From assembly GCF_030813915.1 (NCBI RefSeq), contig NZ_JAUSUJ010000005.1, forward strand, positions 62,001-126,000: a stretch of 64,000 nt of DNA, written 5' to 3'. The notes under the pieces were generated by a model that saw only the letters and a list, made by a program, of their open reading frames with translations, was not told the DNA's origin and did no database searches. The stretch comes from Rhodoplanes tepidamans. Its GTDB lineage: Bacteria > Pseudomonadota > Alphaproteobacteria > Rhizobiales > Xanthobacteraceae. Both the position numbers and the translations under genes were made by a program. Positions 30,299 through 38,693 of this stretch are shown here, piece after piece (positions within the stretch are counted from its first letter, which is position 1; each line of letters begins with the position of its first letter).

Positions 30299-31567
30299 CT
30301 AGCGGGCGAACAGCTTGCCGATCAGGGGCGGCAGCCGGCCGGCCCGGACCTTCTTCGATTCGGCGCGCCCCGTGAGGAGCTGAGCGAGATGCCGGAACGA
30401 CTCGGCGATCCGGTGCGAGGCGGCGACCTCGGCGATCATCTGCCCGTTGTTGGCGGCGGTGCCGAACAGCTGCGGCTCGAACGGCACGACCGCGACCGGA
30501 TCGTCCTCCAGCGCCTTGGCGAAATCCGCCGGCTTGATCTCGGGCCGCTTCGGCACGCCGACCTGGTTGAGGCAGTAGAGCGGCCGCCGATCGTTGGGCC
30601 GGGCCGCCTTGAGCATGTCGATGATGTTCTTGGCATTGCGCAGGCTGGCGAGATCCGGCGTCGCCACCACCAGGATGTCGTCGGCGCCGACCAGCACCCG
30701 CTTGGTCCAGGCCGACCACACGTGCGGCACGTCGAGCACCACGCAGGGCACGCTGGCGCGTAGCGCGTCGATCACCGGATCGAAGCTCTCGGGCGAGAAG
30801 TCGCAGACCCGGTCCATCGTGGCGGGCGCGGCGAGCAGACTGAGATGATCCGTGCACTTCGACAGCAGCCGGTCGATGAAGGCGGTGTCGACCCGGTCAG
30901 GCGAGAAGACGGCGTCGGCGATACCCTGGGGCGGATCCTGGTTGTAGTCGAGGCTCGCGGTGCCGAAGGCGAGGTCGAGATCCGTGATGACGGCGTCGAG
31001 CGACAGGTCGCGTGCCACCGAGAAGGCGACGTTGTGGGCGATGGTCGAAGCGCCGACGCCACCCTTGGCGCCGACCACCGCGACGATGCGGCCGACCGGC
31101 TTGGCGCTCGGGGAGTGGAACAACGTCGAGACCGCCCGCACGATGTCGATCGGATCGACGGGCGCGATCAGATACTCGCTGATGCCGCGCCGCACGAGCT
31201 CCCGATAGAGCCCGATGTCGTTGTGGTGGCCGATCACGATCACCCGGGTGGCGGCGTCGCACACCTCGGCGAGTTCGTCGAGGGCGCCGAGGATCGCCTC
31301 GCCGCGGGTCTCGGTCTCCAGCACGATCACGTTGGGGGTCGGCGAGTTGCGATAGGCCTCGACGGCAGCCGCCATCCCGCCCATCTGAACGCGCAGATGC
31401 GCCTTGATCATCCGCCGGTCGCCCGCTGCGGCCTGCACGGACGCGGCCGTCTCGGCGGTCTCGCAGAACGCCTGGACGGAGACGCGCGGGGCGGGCGCGA
31501 TGTAGTCGTCGCCGTCGCCGGCGACGAGGGTGTCGGGTGCCGTTGGTTGCTGCTGGTGCGTGGTCAT
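30299..31567 (-). CDS. cpaE: Tad pilus localisation protein CpaE/TadZ
   Basis: A 422-residue MinD/ParA-type ATPase fused to an N-terminal receiver-like domain; in other bacteria it places the Tad machine at the pole. The deviant Walker A VVGAKGGVGASTIAHNVAFS and the Walker A' partner AVITDLDLAFGTASLDYNQD are present, with VVLDVPHVWSAWTKRVLVGA for Walker B. The receiver-like domain (residues 30-150) has VIVIGHHNDIGLYRELVRRG. The ATG overlaps the cpaD stop by four bases. Confidence 0.92.
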   Translation of the reverse strand: MTTHQQQPTAPDTLVAGDGDDYIAPAPRVSVQAFCETAETAASVQAAAGDRRMIKAHLRVQMGGMAAAVEAYRNSPTPNVIVLETETRGEAILGALDELAEVCDAATRVIVIGHHNDIGLYRELVRRGISEYLIAPVDPIDIVRAVSTLFHSPSAKPVGRIVAVVGAKGGVGASTIAHNVAFSVARDLSLDAVITDLDLAFGTASLDYNQDPPQGIADAVFSPDRVDTAFIDRLLSKCTDHLSLLAAPATMDRVCDFSPESFDPVIDALRASVPCVVLDVPHVWSAWTKRVLVGADDILVVATPDLASLRNAKNIIDMLKAARPNDRRPLYCLNQVGVPKRPEIKPADFAKALEDDPVAVVPFEPQLFGTAANNGQMIAEVAASHRIAESFRHLAQLLTGRAESKKVRAGRLPPLIGKLFAR

Positions 31568-32340
31568 TTGCCGACGTCGCTGATCTTGCCCTTGTCTTCC
31601 TTCGGATAGGTGCCGCCCGTGGCTTCACCCTTGCGGAACTTCTCGAGCACGACCGTGCGGCGCGAGGTCGGGACCGGAGTCTCGCCGCGCGGCTGCACAA
31701 GATCGTGCGGGTCGTCGATCATGGCGGCGAGGTTGCGCTGAGTGGCGCAGCCGAGATTGTGGTAGGGCCGGTTCGACATGTAGTCCGGGTTGGCGTAGCT
31801 CGGCCCGAGGTCGTCGGGCCACAGGCCGCACGGTCCCGCCTCCGCCACCATGCGGGGATAGCGCAGCCGCATCGTGGCGATCTTCCGCGGACTCTCGGGA
31901 TGGTAGGGCTGGACGTAGATGGCGTTGGCCGGCAGGCCGCCGGCCTGCAGGATCGCCTGAACCTCGGGCAGCGCATCGGCGGCGGCGCGCTCGTTCGGCG
32001 TGCCGGCCGGCAGCTCCACGACGATGCCGCCGGTCGCCTCGCGCTTCCAGGTCTGGGCGAAGGAGATCACCTGGGCGCGCTGGTTCGGGGTCAGTCCGCC
32101 GCGATTGTTGCCGATGAACAGCTCCACCATCTGGTCGCCATCCTGGATCGCGATCGGATGGCGCAGCCGGTAGTCGTTGGGGACGCTCGCGGTGACGTCG
32201 CGGTCGCGGGTGCCGAGACAGCCGCCGAGCGCGGTCGCGAGCAGCAGTGCGGCGACGGCCCGCGGCAGCGCCGCGCCGCGTCGCCGTGCGGCGGTCCGGC
32301 GGCGCTCCACCCGGTTCGTCGGGTCCGTTCGGGTCATCAT
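31564..32340 (-). CDS. cpaD: Tad pilus lipoprotein CpaD
   Basis: A 258-residue outer-membrane-associated lipoprotein of the Tad apparatus. A basic N-terminus, a hydrophobic stretch and lipobox ALGGC put lipidation at C41. The conserved CpaD features include NDYRLRHPIAIQDGDQMVEL, LGPSYANPDYMSNRPYHNLG and CATQRNLAAMIDDPHDLVQP. ATG 32340 is followed by a second ATG; either could serve. It is 20 bases after cpaC. Confidence 0.92.
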   Translation of the reverse strand: MMTRTDPTNRVERRRTAARRRGAALPRAVAALLLATALGGCLGTRDRDVTASVPNDYRLRHPIAIQDGDQMVELFIGNNRGGLTPNQRAQVISFAQTWKREATGGIVVELPAGTPNERAAADALPEVQAILQAGGLPANAIYVQPYHPESPRKIATMRLRYPRMVAEAGPCGLWPDDLGPSYANPDYMSNRPYHNLGCATQRNLAAMIDDPHDLVQPRGETPVPTSRRTVVLEKFRKGEATGGTYPKEDKGKISDVGK

Positions 32341-32360
32341 GGTCTCCCGGTCCCTGCCGC

Positions 32361-33827
32361 TCAGTCGAGAATGAAGCCGTACTTGCCGAAGTACGTGCGG
32401 TTTGGATTGCCGCTGCCGGCGACCCCGTAGATCCGGTTCAGCCGGCCCATCAGCACCGAGGACGGATCCGACATGTCGGCGAAGCCGTCGTCGGGGCGCG
32501 ACAGGTTCTTGGGCGCGACCGCACGCACCATGTAGGGCGTCACGATGATCATCAGCTCGGTCTGCCGGTTCACGTAGTCGCGACTGCGGAACAGCGTGCC
32601 CAGCACCGGCACCTGCAGGAGCCCCGGCAGGCCGTTGATCTGCTGCTTGGTCTGCTCCTGGATCATCCCGGCCATGGCGAGCGCGCCGCCCGAGGGGATC
32701 TCGACGACCGTGTCGGCCCGGCGCACCCGGATCGACGGGACGGTCAGGTTCTGGCCGGATCCGGTGACGGTCAGCACCATGGCGTTGTCCGACGAGAGGT
32801 CGGAGACCTCGGTCATCACCTTGAGGCTGATCCGGCCCTCCGACAGCACCACGGGGGTGAAGTGCATGCTGATGCCGAACTTCTTGAAGTCGACCTGGGC
32901 CTGGCAGACCGGCGGCGACTTGGTCGTGTCGCACGACAGGCCGGCCGGGATCGGAAACTCGCCACCCGCCAGGAAGGTCGCGCTCTCGCCCGACACGGCC
33001 GAGAGCGTCGGCTCGGCCAGCGTGCGGATCACGCCGGCCCGCTCCATCGCCTTGAGGGTCGCCGACATATTGGAGAAAGTACCGGTGATGGCGGTGTCGC
33101 TGATGTTCTGGCCAAACGCCGTGAATGGATTCGCCGTGGTGATGTCGAGCACCGTGCTGCCGCCGCCGATGGTGCCGGACAGGTCGATGCCGAGCTGCTT
33201 GATGATGTCGCGCTGCACCTCGGCGACCGTCACCTTGAGCATCACCTGGTCGCGGCCCTTGATGACCAGGGCGTTGACCACCTTGGTTTCGGAGCCCACC
33301 AGCCGGGACGCGAGCTCGAAAGCCTGCTGCGATTCGGCCGGGCTCGCCACCGCACCGGTCAGCATGACGCCGTCGCCGACACCCTCGATCGAGACGTCGT
33401 GGCTCGGGAACATGCGGCGCAGGCTGGCCCGGACACCGTTAAGGTCGCGCGTCACGGCGATGTCGTAACCGACGATCTGGGCGCCGGTGTCGTCGAAGAA
33501 GTAGATGTTCGTCTGGCCGACCTTGCCGCCGATCAGATAGGCGCGGCGCGAGGTGCGGATCACGGCGTTGGCGATCTCCGGGTTGGCGACCAGGACGTCC
33601 TTCACGTCGCGCGGCAGATCGATCACCACCGACTTGCCGACCCCGAGCTGGACCGAGAGCACCCCGGCCTCTACCGGAGCGGGCTCGAGAGCCACCGGGG
33701 TGCGCACCGGCGGCAGACCACGCGGATCGGCGGCACCAGCCGGGACCGGCAGGCCGAGCACGGCTCCGAGCAGCACGCCGAGCGCCACGCCCCGCGTCTT
33801 CGTCCACGGCATCGTCCACATGGACAT
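32361..33827 (-). CDS. cpaC: Tad pilus outer-membrane secretin CpaC/RcpA
   Basis: A 488-residue type II/III secretin forming the pilus exit pore. A Sec signal (GVALGVLLGAVLGLPVPAGA) is followed by the pilus-assembly N-domain (VGKSVVIDLPRDVKDVLVAN), a BON-like domain, and the secretin domain (VTVAEVQRDIIKQLGIDLSG; GGEFPIPAG; VRRADTVVEIPSGGALAMAG; LMIIVTPYMVRAV). The start at 33827 is preferred to one 42 bases upstream because GGGAGGGG lies just before it and the signal peptide begins there. Confidence 0.94.
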   Translation of the reverse strand: MSMWTMPWTKTRGVALGVLLGAVLGLPVPAGAADPRGLPPVRTPVALEPAPVEAGVLSVQLGVGKSVVIDLPRDVKDVLVANPEIANAVIRTSRRAYLIGGKVGQTNIYFFDDTGAQIVGYDIAVTRDLNGVRASLRRMFPSHDVSIEGVGDGVMLTGAVASPAESQQAFELASRLVGSETKVVNALVIKGRDQVMLKVTVAEVQRDIIKQLGIDLSGTIGGGSTVLDITTANPFTAFGQNISDTAITGTFSNMSATLKAMERAGVIRTLAEPTLSAVSGESATFLAGGEFPIPAGLSCDTTKSPPVCQAQVDFKKFGISMHFTPVVLSEGRISLKVMTEVSDLSSDNAMVLTVTGSGQNLTVPSIRVRRADTVVEIPSGGALAMAGMIQEQTKQQINGLPGLLQVPVLGTLFRSRDYVNRQTELMIIVTPYMVRAVAPKNLSRPDDGFADMSDPSSVLMGRLNRIYGVAGSGNPNRTYFGKYGFILD

Positions 33828-33865
33828 TTCCGCCCCTCCCGTCGCGGCCCCGCGCGGCGCGCCGC

Positions 33866-34672
33866 TCACTTCGCGATCGACGTCGAGGTCACGCCGAAGC
33901 GGACCATGTTGACCCGGTTGCTGCCGCGCTCGATCTCGACGACCTCGGCCTTGTCCTTGGTCGGATCGGAGTCGGCAAGGCTGCGCAGCGCCAGCGACAT
34001 CGAACCCATCTGCTTGGACACCGCGAGGGTCTCGGCTTGGCGCGGGGTCAGCTCGAGCGTCGCAGTGCGGCCGACCACCACCTTCTGGCCGCCCTTCTCC
34101 TCGACCAGCTGGTCGATGGCGAGCACCCGCACGTCCGACAGCACCGTCTCGCTCACATGCGTCTCGATTCCGGTCGCCCGCTCGGTCTCGCGGTCACGCC
34201 GGGTCAGCAGCACGTCGACGCGGTCGTTCGGCAGGATGAACCCGCCGGCGCCCGTCTCGGGCGAAATCTCGGTGGACACGGCCCGCATGCCGGCCGGCAG
34301 GATCGCGGCCATGTAGCCGGAGCCCTTCACCCGGATCAGCTTGCTCTCGCGCACCGGCTCCCCGGCGGCGATCGGGGTGCGGGCGACGGCGCCGGCGAAC
34401 TGGGCGATGGCATCGGGGCGGTCGGTGCGCTTGAGGAAAGCCGGGCTGATCGCCCCGGCCGGCCACGCCTGCCAGCGCACGTCCTGCTCGCCGAGAGACT
34501 GGCCGATCCCGATGTCGTTCTTGGCCACCAGCACGTCGACGGTGTCGAGCTTGGCGACGGGCGGAGGCGGAGGCGCCTCCGAATCGAGCGTGCCGGCCAG
34601 GAAGGCGGCGAGGCCACCTGCGGCGACCGCGATTCCGAGAACAATCAGGCGCGCGGCTTTCATACGCTTCAC
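33866..34672 (-). CDS. cpaB: Tad pilus assembly protein CpaB/RcpC
   Basis: A 268-residue periplasmic protein anchored by one N-terminal helix (ARLIVLGIAVAAGGLAAFLA). An SAF domain (VDVLVAKNDIGIGQSLGEQD) and RcpC-type region (RAVSTEISPETGAGGFILPN; VDVLLTRRD) follow, as in CpaB family proteins, which are thought to connect peptidoglycan and the secretin. It is 38 bases upstream of cpaC. The 240-base leader in front of it, after cpaA, may carry a second promoter. Confidence 0.93.
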   Translation of the reverse strand: MKRMKAARLIVLGIAVAAGGLAAFLAGTLDSEAPPPPPVAKLDTVDVLVAKNDIGIGQSLGEQDVRWQAWPAGAISPAFLKRTDRPDAIAQFAGAVARTPIAAGEPVRESKLIRVKGSGYMAAILPAGMRAVSTEISPETGAGGFILPNDRVDVLLTRRDRETERATGIETHVSETVLSDVRVLAIDQLVEEKGGQKVVVGRTATLELTPRQAETLAVSKQMGSMSLALRSLADSDPTKDKAEVVEIERGSNRVNMVRFGVTSTSIAK

Positions 34673-34913
34673 TTTCCACGATCACGCGACGGCACGGGGT
34701 GTCGTCCTGCCGTGATTTCAGCAGGGAATGGTCAATTCATGGTTAATGAGGCGTATCCGATTTGGTGTATGCCGCCGCGACGACGCCGCGACGGCACACA
34801 CCGAAACGTTCCGTTAACCGATGCTCGTCGGCGGTGGCCGCATCCCGTCGGGGATTCTCGACGATCCGCCCCGGTCGACGATCGCCGATGCGCGGGGCGA
34901 TGGTCAGCCGTGG
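34673..34913. other. Leader region between cpaA and cpaB
   Basis: About 240 bases without a convincing gene, less GC-rich than the surroundings (GGTCAATTCATGGTTAATGA, then GTATCCGATTTGGTGTATG). Since cpaB is transcribed towards lower coordinates, the AT-rich stretch around 34725-34780 lies 50 to 110 bases upstream of its start and is the best place for an internal promoter. No terminator was seen after cpaA. Confidence 0.4.
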
Positions 34914-35417
34914 TCAGCCGATCGCGGCCATCCAGGGCGTCGACGGATAGATCAGCAGCGCCGCTGCGGCGAGCGCGATGCCGTAGGGAATGCCGCCGTC
35001 GCGCCGATGCAGGCGCTCGATCCAGGCGCTCTCCGACAGGCGGCCCGGCAGCGCATACTTCCGGAACTCGAGCAGCGCCAGGGTGAGCACGCCGCCGAGC
35101 AGAGACGCGTAGAGGACGTACTCGTAGAGATAACCGAAGCCGAGCCACAGCGCGGTCGCGGCCGCGAGCTTCGCGTCGCCGCCGCCGATCCAGCCGCGGG
35201 CGAAGAACACGAAGCCGACCACGAGGACGATCACGGCGGCGCCGACGTGCATGCCGATCTCGACGAGCGGCATGCCGGTCGCGACGGCGAGCGCGCCGAA
35301 GCCGAGAGCCAGCAGGATCGCGACGCGGTTGGAGATCGTCATGGTGAAGAGGTCGCTCGAGGCGGCGAACGCCATCAGAGCGGGAAACACCAGAAGCCGC
35401 GCGGCGTCGAGGAGCAT
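34914..35417 (-). CDS. cpaA: Tad prepilin peptidase CpaA
   Basis: A 167-residue type IV prepilin peptidase (A24 family) that processes Flp and TadE-type prepilins in the inner membrane. Both catalytic aspartates are visible: the first in SDLFTMTISNRV and the second in the GxGDxK motif as GGGDAKLAAA. Several transmembrane helices surround them. The start at 35417 is four bases after the second flp gene, so the two are coupled. Confidence 0.93.
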   Translation of the reverse strand: MLLDAARLLVFPALMAFAASSDLFTMTISNRVAILLALGFGALAVATGMPLVEIGMHVGAAVIVLVVGFVFFARGWIGGGDAKLAAATALWLGFGYLYEYVLYASLLGGVLTLALLEFRKYALPGRLSESAWIERLHRRDGGIPYGIALAAAALLIYPSTPWMAAIG

Positions 35418-35421
35418 GAAC

Positions 35422-35598
35422 TCAGTTCCCGACGGTCGAGAGCTTGGTCGAGACCTCCTCGAACCGCTCCCGGACGCTCGTCCCCATCGCATTGACGGCG
35501 ACGATGATGGTGATCGAGATTCCCGCGGCGATCAGCGCGTACTCGATCGCGGTGGTGGCGCGGTCGTCGGTCGCGAAACGCTTCAGTACGTCGATCAT
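35422..35598 (-). CDS. flp: Second Flp-type major/minor pilin with Ala at the cleavage site
   Basis: A 58-residue prepilin: MIDVLKRFATDDRATTAIEY, then ALIAAGISITIIVAVNAMG and an amphipathic tail. The Flp processing site should be Gly, four residues, Glu-Tyr; here the residue at -1 is Ala (A/TTAIEY), unlike the Gly in the neighbouring flp. Glu+5 and Tyr+6 are kept. It ends four bases before cpaA. It could be a minor pilin. Confidence 0.88.
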   Translation of the reverse strand: MIDVLKRFATDDRATTAIEYALIAAGISITIIVAVNAMGTSVRERFEEVSTKLSTVGN

Positions 35599-35720
35599 GC
35601 GTCGCCATCCCTTGCGATACGTCGTGAGACTACGGTGCAGGACTTAAGCGCGGGTAACTGCCGCCCCTTTCGCATGCGGATATTCCGACGACCGCAGCCG
35701 TATCGCGGCATCGGAACGGC

Positions 35721-35749
35721 GAAAGCCCCGGCGACTCGCACCGGGGCCT
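35721..35749 (-). terminator. Terminator/attenuator after first flp gene
   Basis: A hairpin on the minus strand, GGCCCCGG with CCGGGGC over a loop of about nine bases followed by TTTCG, starts about 25 bases after the flp stop. It probably gives partial termination so that the major pilin is expressed above the assembly genes. Confidence 0.7.
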
Positions 35750-35772
35750 TGCGCGCGACGAACTCGGCAGCG

Positions 35773-35946
35773 TTAGTTGGTCTTGCCGAGCGCGGCAGAC
35801 ACGTTCGAGAACGTCGTGTTGAGGTTAGAGCCGAGGCTCTGCACGACCGCGATGATGGCGACCGAGATGCCCGCGGCGATGAGGCCGTACTCGATGGCCG
35901 TGGCGCCCGACTCGTCCTTCACGAAACGCTTCACAAGGGTGTTCAT
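35773..35946 (-). CDS. flp: Flp/Fap major pilin
   Basis: A 57-residue Flp prepilin: MNTLVKRFVKDESGATAIEY with the canonical cleavage site G/ATAIEY, a hydrophobic GLIAAGISVAIIAVVQSLG and an Asn/Ser-rich tail. The start at 35946 has CAGGAGCAGG directly upstream; an ATG 24 bases earlier is less likely. It is the first gene of the tad operon and is followed by a hairpin, which fits the major pilin. Confidence 0.95.
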   Translation of the reverse strand: MNTLVKRFVKDESGATAIEYGLIAAGISVAIIAVVQSLGSNLNTTFSNVSAALGKTN

Positions 35947-36279
35947 GTCCTGCTCCTGAAATCCACGCATGCTGTCTGAGCTGGCTCGCGGGCCGTTGTG
36001 TCCCGGCCGGTCCGAGCCATGGCGACAACGTATCGCGCCCCCCTTGCATGCCGGTTAATTCGATCGCAGAAACCGGTCTGTTCCGCGATCCTTCGGCGCG
36101 TGGTTAATGCGATCTTTCGAAGACGCCGAAAATACGCGAGAAACGCCCGTCGAATCGAGACTTCTCACGAACCGGACCGACGTCGCCCATTGGCGGTTCG
36201 TTCACCATTTCGGCGGCAAGGTCGACACCTGAGAGTACCGCCCCGCGGTCTCGGATCCGGAGTGAGTTGGAGAGTTCCG
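35947..36279. promoter_or_regulatory. Divergent promoter region between flp and the secretin-N-domain gene
   Basis: A 333-base region without a gene, carrying promoters for both strands. It contains a spaced direct repeat, GGTTAATTCGATCG at 36053 and GGTTAATGCGATCT at 36102 (49 bases apart), in locally AT-richer DNA. The TTAA cores resemble half-sites of CtrA, which controls pilin genes in other alphaproteobacteria, but neither forms a full TTAA-N7-TTAA site. Confidence 0.5.
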
Positions 36280-36771
36280 ATGACGTGTTCGTCGCGGCGG
36301 CCCCGGGCCGCTCTCGCCGGCCTCGCGCTGGTGCTGGCCTGCGGTACGGCGGCCGCGGAGACGACCCCGCCCGCCGATCCGCTCGTCGTGGTCCTCGATC
36401 AGGCCCGGCTCGTGAGGATGCCCGAGAACGTCGCCACGATCGTCGTCGGAAATCCGCTGATCGCAGACGTTTCCGTGCAGGCGGGCGGGCTCCTGGTGGT
36501 CACCGGCAAGGGCTACGGGGTCACCAACCTGATCGCGCTCGACCGCGCCGGCAAGGTCCTGATGAGCGAGGCCGTGCAGGTGCAGGGGCCGCCCGACACG
36601 GTGGTCGTATATCGCGGGATCCGCCGCGAATCCTATTCCTGCACGCCCGACTGCGACCGCCGGATCACGCTCGGCGACACGCCGGAGTTCTTCACCGAGA
36701 CGATCACCCAGACCGGCATGCGCAATCAGCGCGCCCAGTCGCGCGGCCCCGGCAGCGGCCCGGCTCAGTGA
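36280..36771 (+). CDS. Stand-alone secretin N-domain (pilus assembly N-terminal) periplasmic protein
   Basis: A 163-residue exported protein with a Sec signal (cleavage after GTAAAE) and a single pilus-assembly N-domain: LDQARLVRMPENVATIVVGN followed by PLIADVSVQAGGLLVVTGKG parallels the N-domain of CpaC encoded in the same locus (DVLVANPEIANAVIRTSRRA). A pair of cysteines (SCTPDC) lies after the domain. It probably helps assemble or gate the secretin. AGAG lies before the ATG at 36280. Homologues in Rhizobiales tad loci occupy the same place. Confidence 0.85.
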   Translation: MTCSSRRPRAALAGLALVLACGTAAAETTPPADPLVVVLDQARLVRMPENVATIVVGNPLIADVSVQAGGLLVVTGKGYGVTNLIALDRAGKVLMSEAVQVQGPPDTVVVYRGIRRESYSCTPDCDRRITLGDTPEFFTETITQTGMRNQRAQSRGPGSGPAQ

Positions 36772-36843
36772 ACCGAAAGGTCCCGCCGGCCCGGTCGGCG
36801 GACGCGACGGACGCCCGAACGAGGCCTGCGGGCCGCGGCTCGG

Positions 36844-36859
36844 TTAACGGACCCCTAAC
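36844..36859 (+). promoter_or_regulatory. CtrA-like site upstream of the tadE genes
   Basis: TTAACGGACCCCTAAC matches the consensus TTAA-N7-TTAAC with one mismatch (C for the first T of the second half). It lies 86 bases before the tadE start. This is inference from the consensus only. Confidence 0.35.
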
Positions 36860-36944
36860 CCGGGGGGCGGCCCGCTCCACGTCGGGCGCAATGGTTTCAC
36901 AAGAGGCCTTTGCCTAAAATAGCTCGTTCGCGAGAGGTGCGCCC

Positions 36945-37526
36945 ATGCCCGGACGATGCAGGGTGATGTTCGAGACCGCCCGGCGACGATGCTCCACCCG
37001 CATCGCGGGGCGCGTCGTGCCGGCTTGGTTGCGGCGCTTCACCCGCCGGCAGGACGGCGCCACCGCCGTCGAGTTCGGGCTGGTGCTTCTGCCCTTCCTG
37101 TCCATCCTGCTGATGACCATGGAGACGGCGCTCGTCTTCTTCGCGCAGCAGACGCTGGAGACCGCCGCTGCCGACTCGGCACGGCTGATCATGACCGGCC
37201 AGGCGCAGAACCAGAGCTTCGACGCCGCCAAGTTCAAGGCCGCCGTGTGCGACCGGGTGGTGGCACTGTTCGACTGCTCGGGCGGCATGTATGTCGACGT
37301 CCAGAAATACACGTCGTTCGCCTCGATCAGCAACGGCGTAGCCGTCGACTCGGACGGCAATCCGGTGACCAACTACAATCCGGGCGGCAAGAACGACATC
37401 GTCGTGGTGCGTCTGATCTACAGGTGGCCGATCGTCTCGCCGCTCACCCAGCCCTACCTGGCCGACGGCTCGACGGGCAAACGCATGCTGGTCGCGACCG
37501 CCGCCTTCCGCAACGAACCGTTCTGA
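36945..37526 (+). CDS. tadE: TadE-like pseudopilin
   Basis: A 193-residue minor pilin of the Tad system. After a basic N-terminus, the processing motif G/ATAVEF is followed by the hydrophobic helix GLVLLPFLSILLMTMETALV and FFAQQTLETAAADSARL, typical of TadE/TadF. Two cysteines in the C-terminal part (VCDRVVALFDCSGG) probably form a disulfide. GAGAGG precedes the ATG. The second TadE-like gene begins seven bases after its stop. Confidence 0.9.
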   Translation: MPGRCRVMFETARRRCSTRIAGRVVPAWLRRFTRRQDGATAVEFGLVLLPFLSILLMTMETALVFFAQQTLETAAADSARLIMTGQAQNQSFDAAKFKAAVCDRVVALFDCSGGMYVDVQKYTSFASISNGVAVDSDGNPVTNYNPGGKNDIVVVRLIYRWPIVSPLTQPYLADGSTGKRMLVATAAFRNEPF

Positions 37527-37533
37527 GGCCGTC

Positions 37534-38133
37534 ATGCCGCACCTTCGCCCGCTCCGCCTCGCCACCGGCCGGATGCCACGCCTCGTCGCTCCGCTGCAGC
37601 GCTTCGCGGGGGACGACGGCGGCGTGTCGGCGGTCGAGTTCGCGCTGCTGCTGCCGGTGATGCTGACCCTCTATCTCGGCGGGGTCGAGGTGACGTCGGC
37701 GGTCAGCATCGACCGCAAGGTGACGCTGGTGTCGCGCACGGTGGCCGACCTCGTCGCCCAGGCGACCACGGTGACGACCGCCGACCTCACCGACGTCCTC
37801 CAGGCGTCCACGGCCGTCGCCGCGCCCTACTCGGCGTCGCCCCTGAAGGTCACGGTCTCGAGCGTCACGATCGACACGTCGAAGACGGCGAAGATCGTCT
37901 GGAGCTCGACCCTGAACGGCACGGCGCGCGTCAAGGACGCCGACGTGACGGCGCTGATCCCGCAGGCGCTGCGCGATCCCTGCGCCACCGCCACCACTGC
38001 CTGCACGCTGATCTGGGGCGAGGCGACCTACGACTACAAGCCGACCATCGGCTACGTCATCACCGGCACGCTGACGCTCAAGGACCAGATCTTCATGAAG
38101 CCGCGGATGAGCAACGAGGTGACGAAGAGCTGA
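37534..38133 (+). CDS. TadE-like pseudopilin, second copy
   Basis: A 199-residue TadE/TadF/TadG-type minor pilin. The processing motif G/VSAVEF precedes the hydrophobic stretch ALLLPVMLTLYLGGVEVTSA. Next comes the conserved DRKVTLVSRTVADLVAQ helix, and the C-terminal domain has two cysteines (PCATATTACTLIW). It is transcribed with the previous gene and converges on the Lrp-type regulator. Confidence 0.9.
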   Translation: MPHLRPLRLATGRMPRLVAPLQRFAGDDGGVSAVEFALLLPVMLTLYLGGVEVTSAVSIDRKVTLVSRTVADLVAQATTVTTADLTDVLQASTAVAAPYSASPLKVTVSSVTIDTSKTAKIVWSSTLNGTARVKDADVTALIPQALRDPCATATTACTLIWGEATYDYKPTIGYVITGTLTLKDQIFMKPRMSNEVTKS

Positions 38134-38191
38134 GCCGGTCATTCGGGGGCGCGAAGATCGGTCCGCGCGCCCGGAAGCGTGGTTCCCGCCC

Positions 38192-38662
38192 TCACCGCTG
38201 CAGCGGCACGTCGTCGATCGGCAGCACGGTGGTCGACTTGATGCGCTCCATGGCGAAGCGCGACGTGACGTTCTTCAGCGGAACCGTGGCGATCAGCTGC
38301 TTGTAGAAGCGGTCGTAGGCGTGCATGTCGGGCACGACGACGCGCAGCATGTAGTCGACGTCGCCGGCCATCCGGTAGAACTCCATCACCTGCGGCATCG
38401 CCCCGACCGTCCTCGCGAAGCGGTCGAGCCAGTCCTGGGAATGGTCGGCCGTCTCCACCGAGACGAACACCGTGACGCCGAGGCCGACCTTGTCGGGATC
38501 GACGATCGCGACACGGCGGGAGATCACGCCGGCGGCCTCCAGCTTCTGGATCCGCTTCCAACAAGGGGTCGAGGAGAGGCCGACACGGTTGCCGATCTCC
38601 TGCACCGAGAGCGAGGCGTCCTCCTGCAGGAGCGCGAGAATCTTCCTGTCGATGGCGTCCAT
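38192..38662 (-). CDS. Lrp/AsnC-family transcriptional regulator
   Basis: A 156-residue regulator with an N-terminal AsnC helix-turn-helix (MDAIDRKILALLQEDASLSV, then IGNRVGLSSTPCWKRIQKLE) and a C-terminal RAM/AsnC ligand domain (RMAGDVDYMLRVVVPDMHAY). Amino acids are the usual effectors. The target cannot be told from the context; it follows nudC by 31 bases on the same strand. Confidence 0.92.
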   Translation of the reverse strand: MDAIDRKILALLQEDASLSVQEIGNRVGLSSTPCWKRIQKLEAAGVISRRVAIVDPDKVGLGVTVFVSVETADHSQDWLDRFARTVGAMPQVMEFYRMAGDVDYMLRVVVPDMHAYDRFYKQLIATVPLKNVTSRFAMERIKSTTVLPIDDVPLQR

Positions 38663-38693
38663 GCGGGCGAAATGTCCTGCGCGGCGGGCCGGG

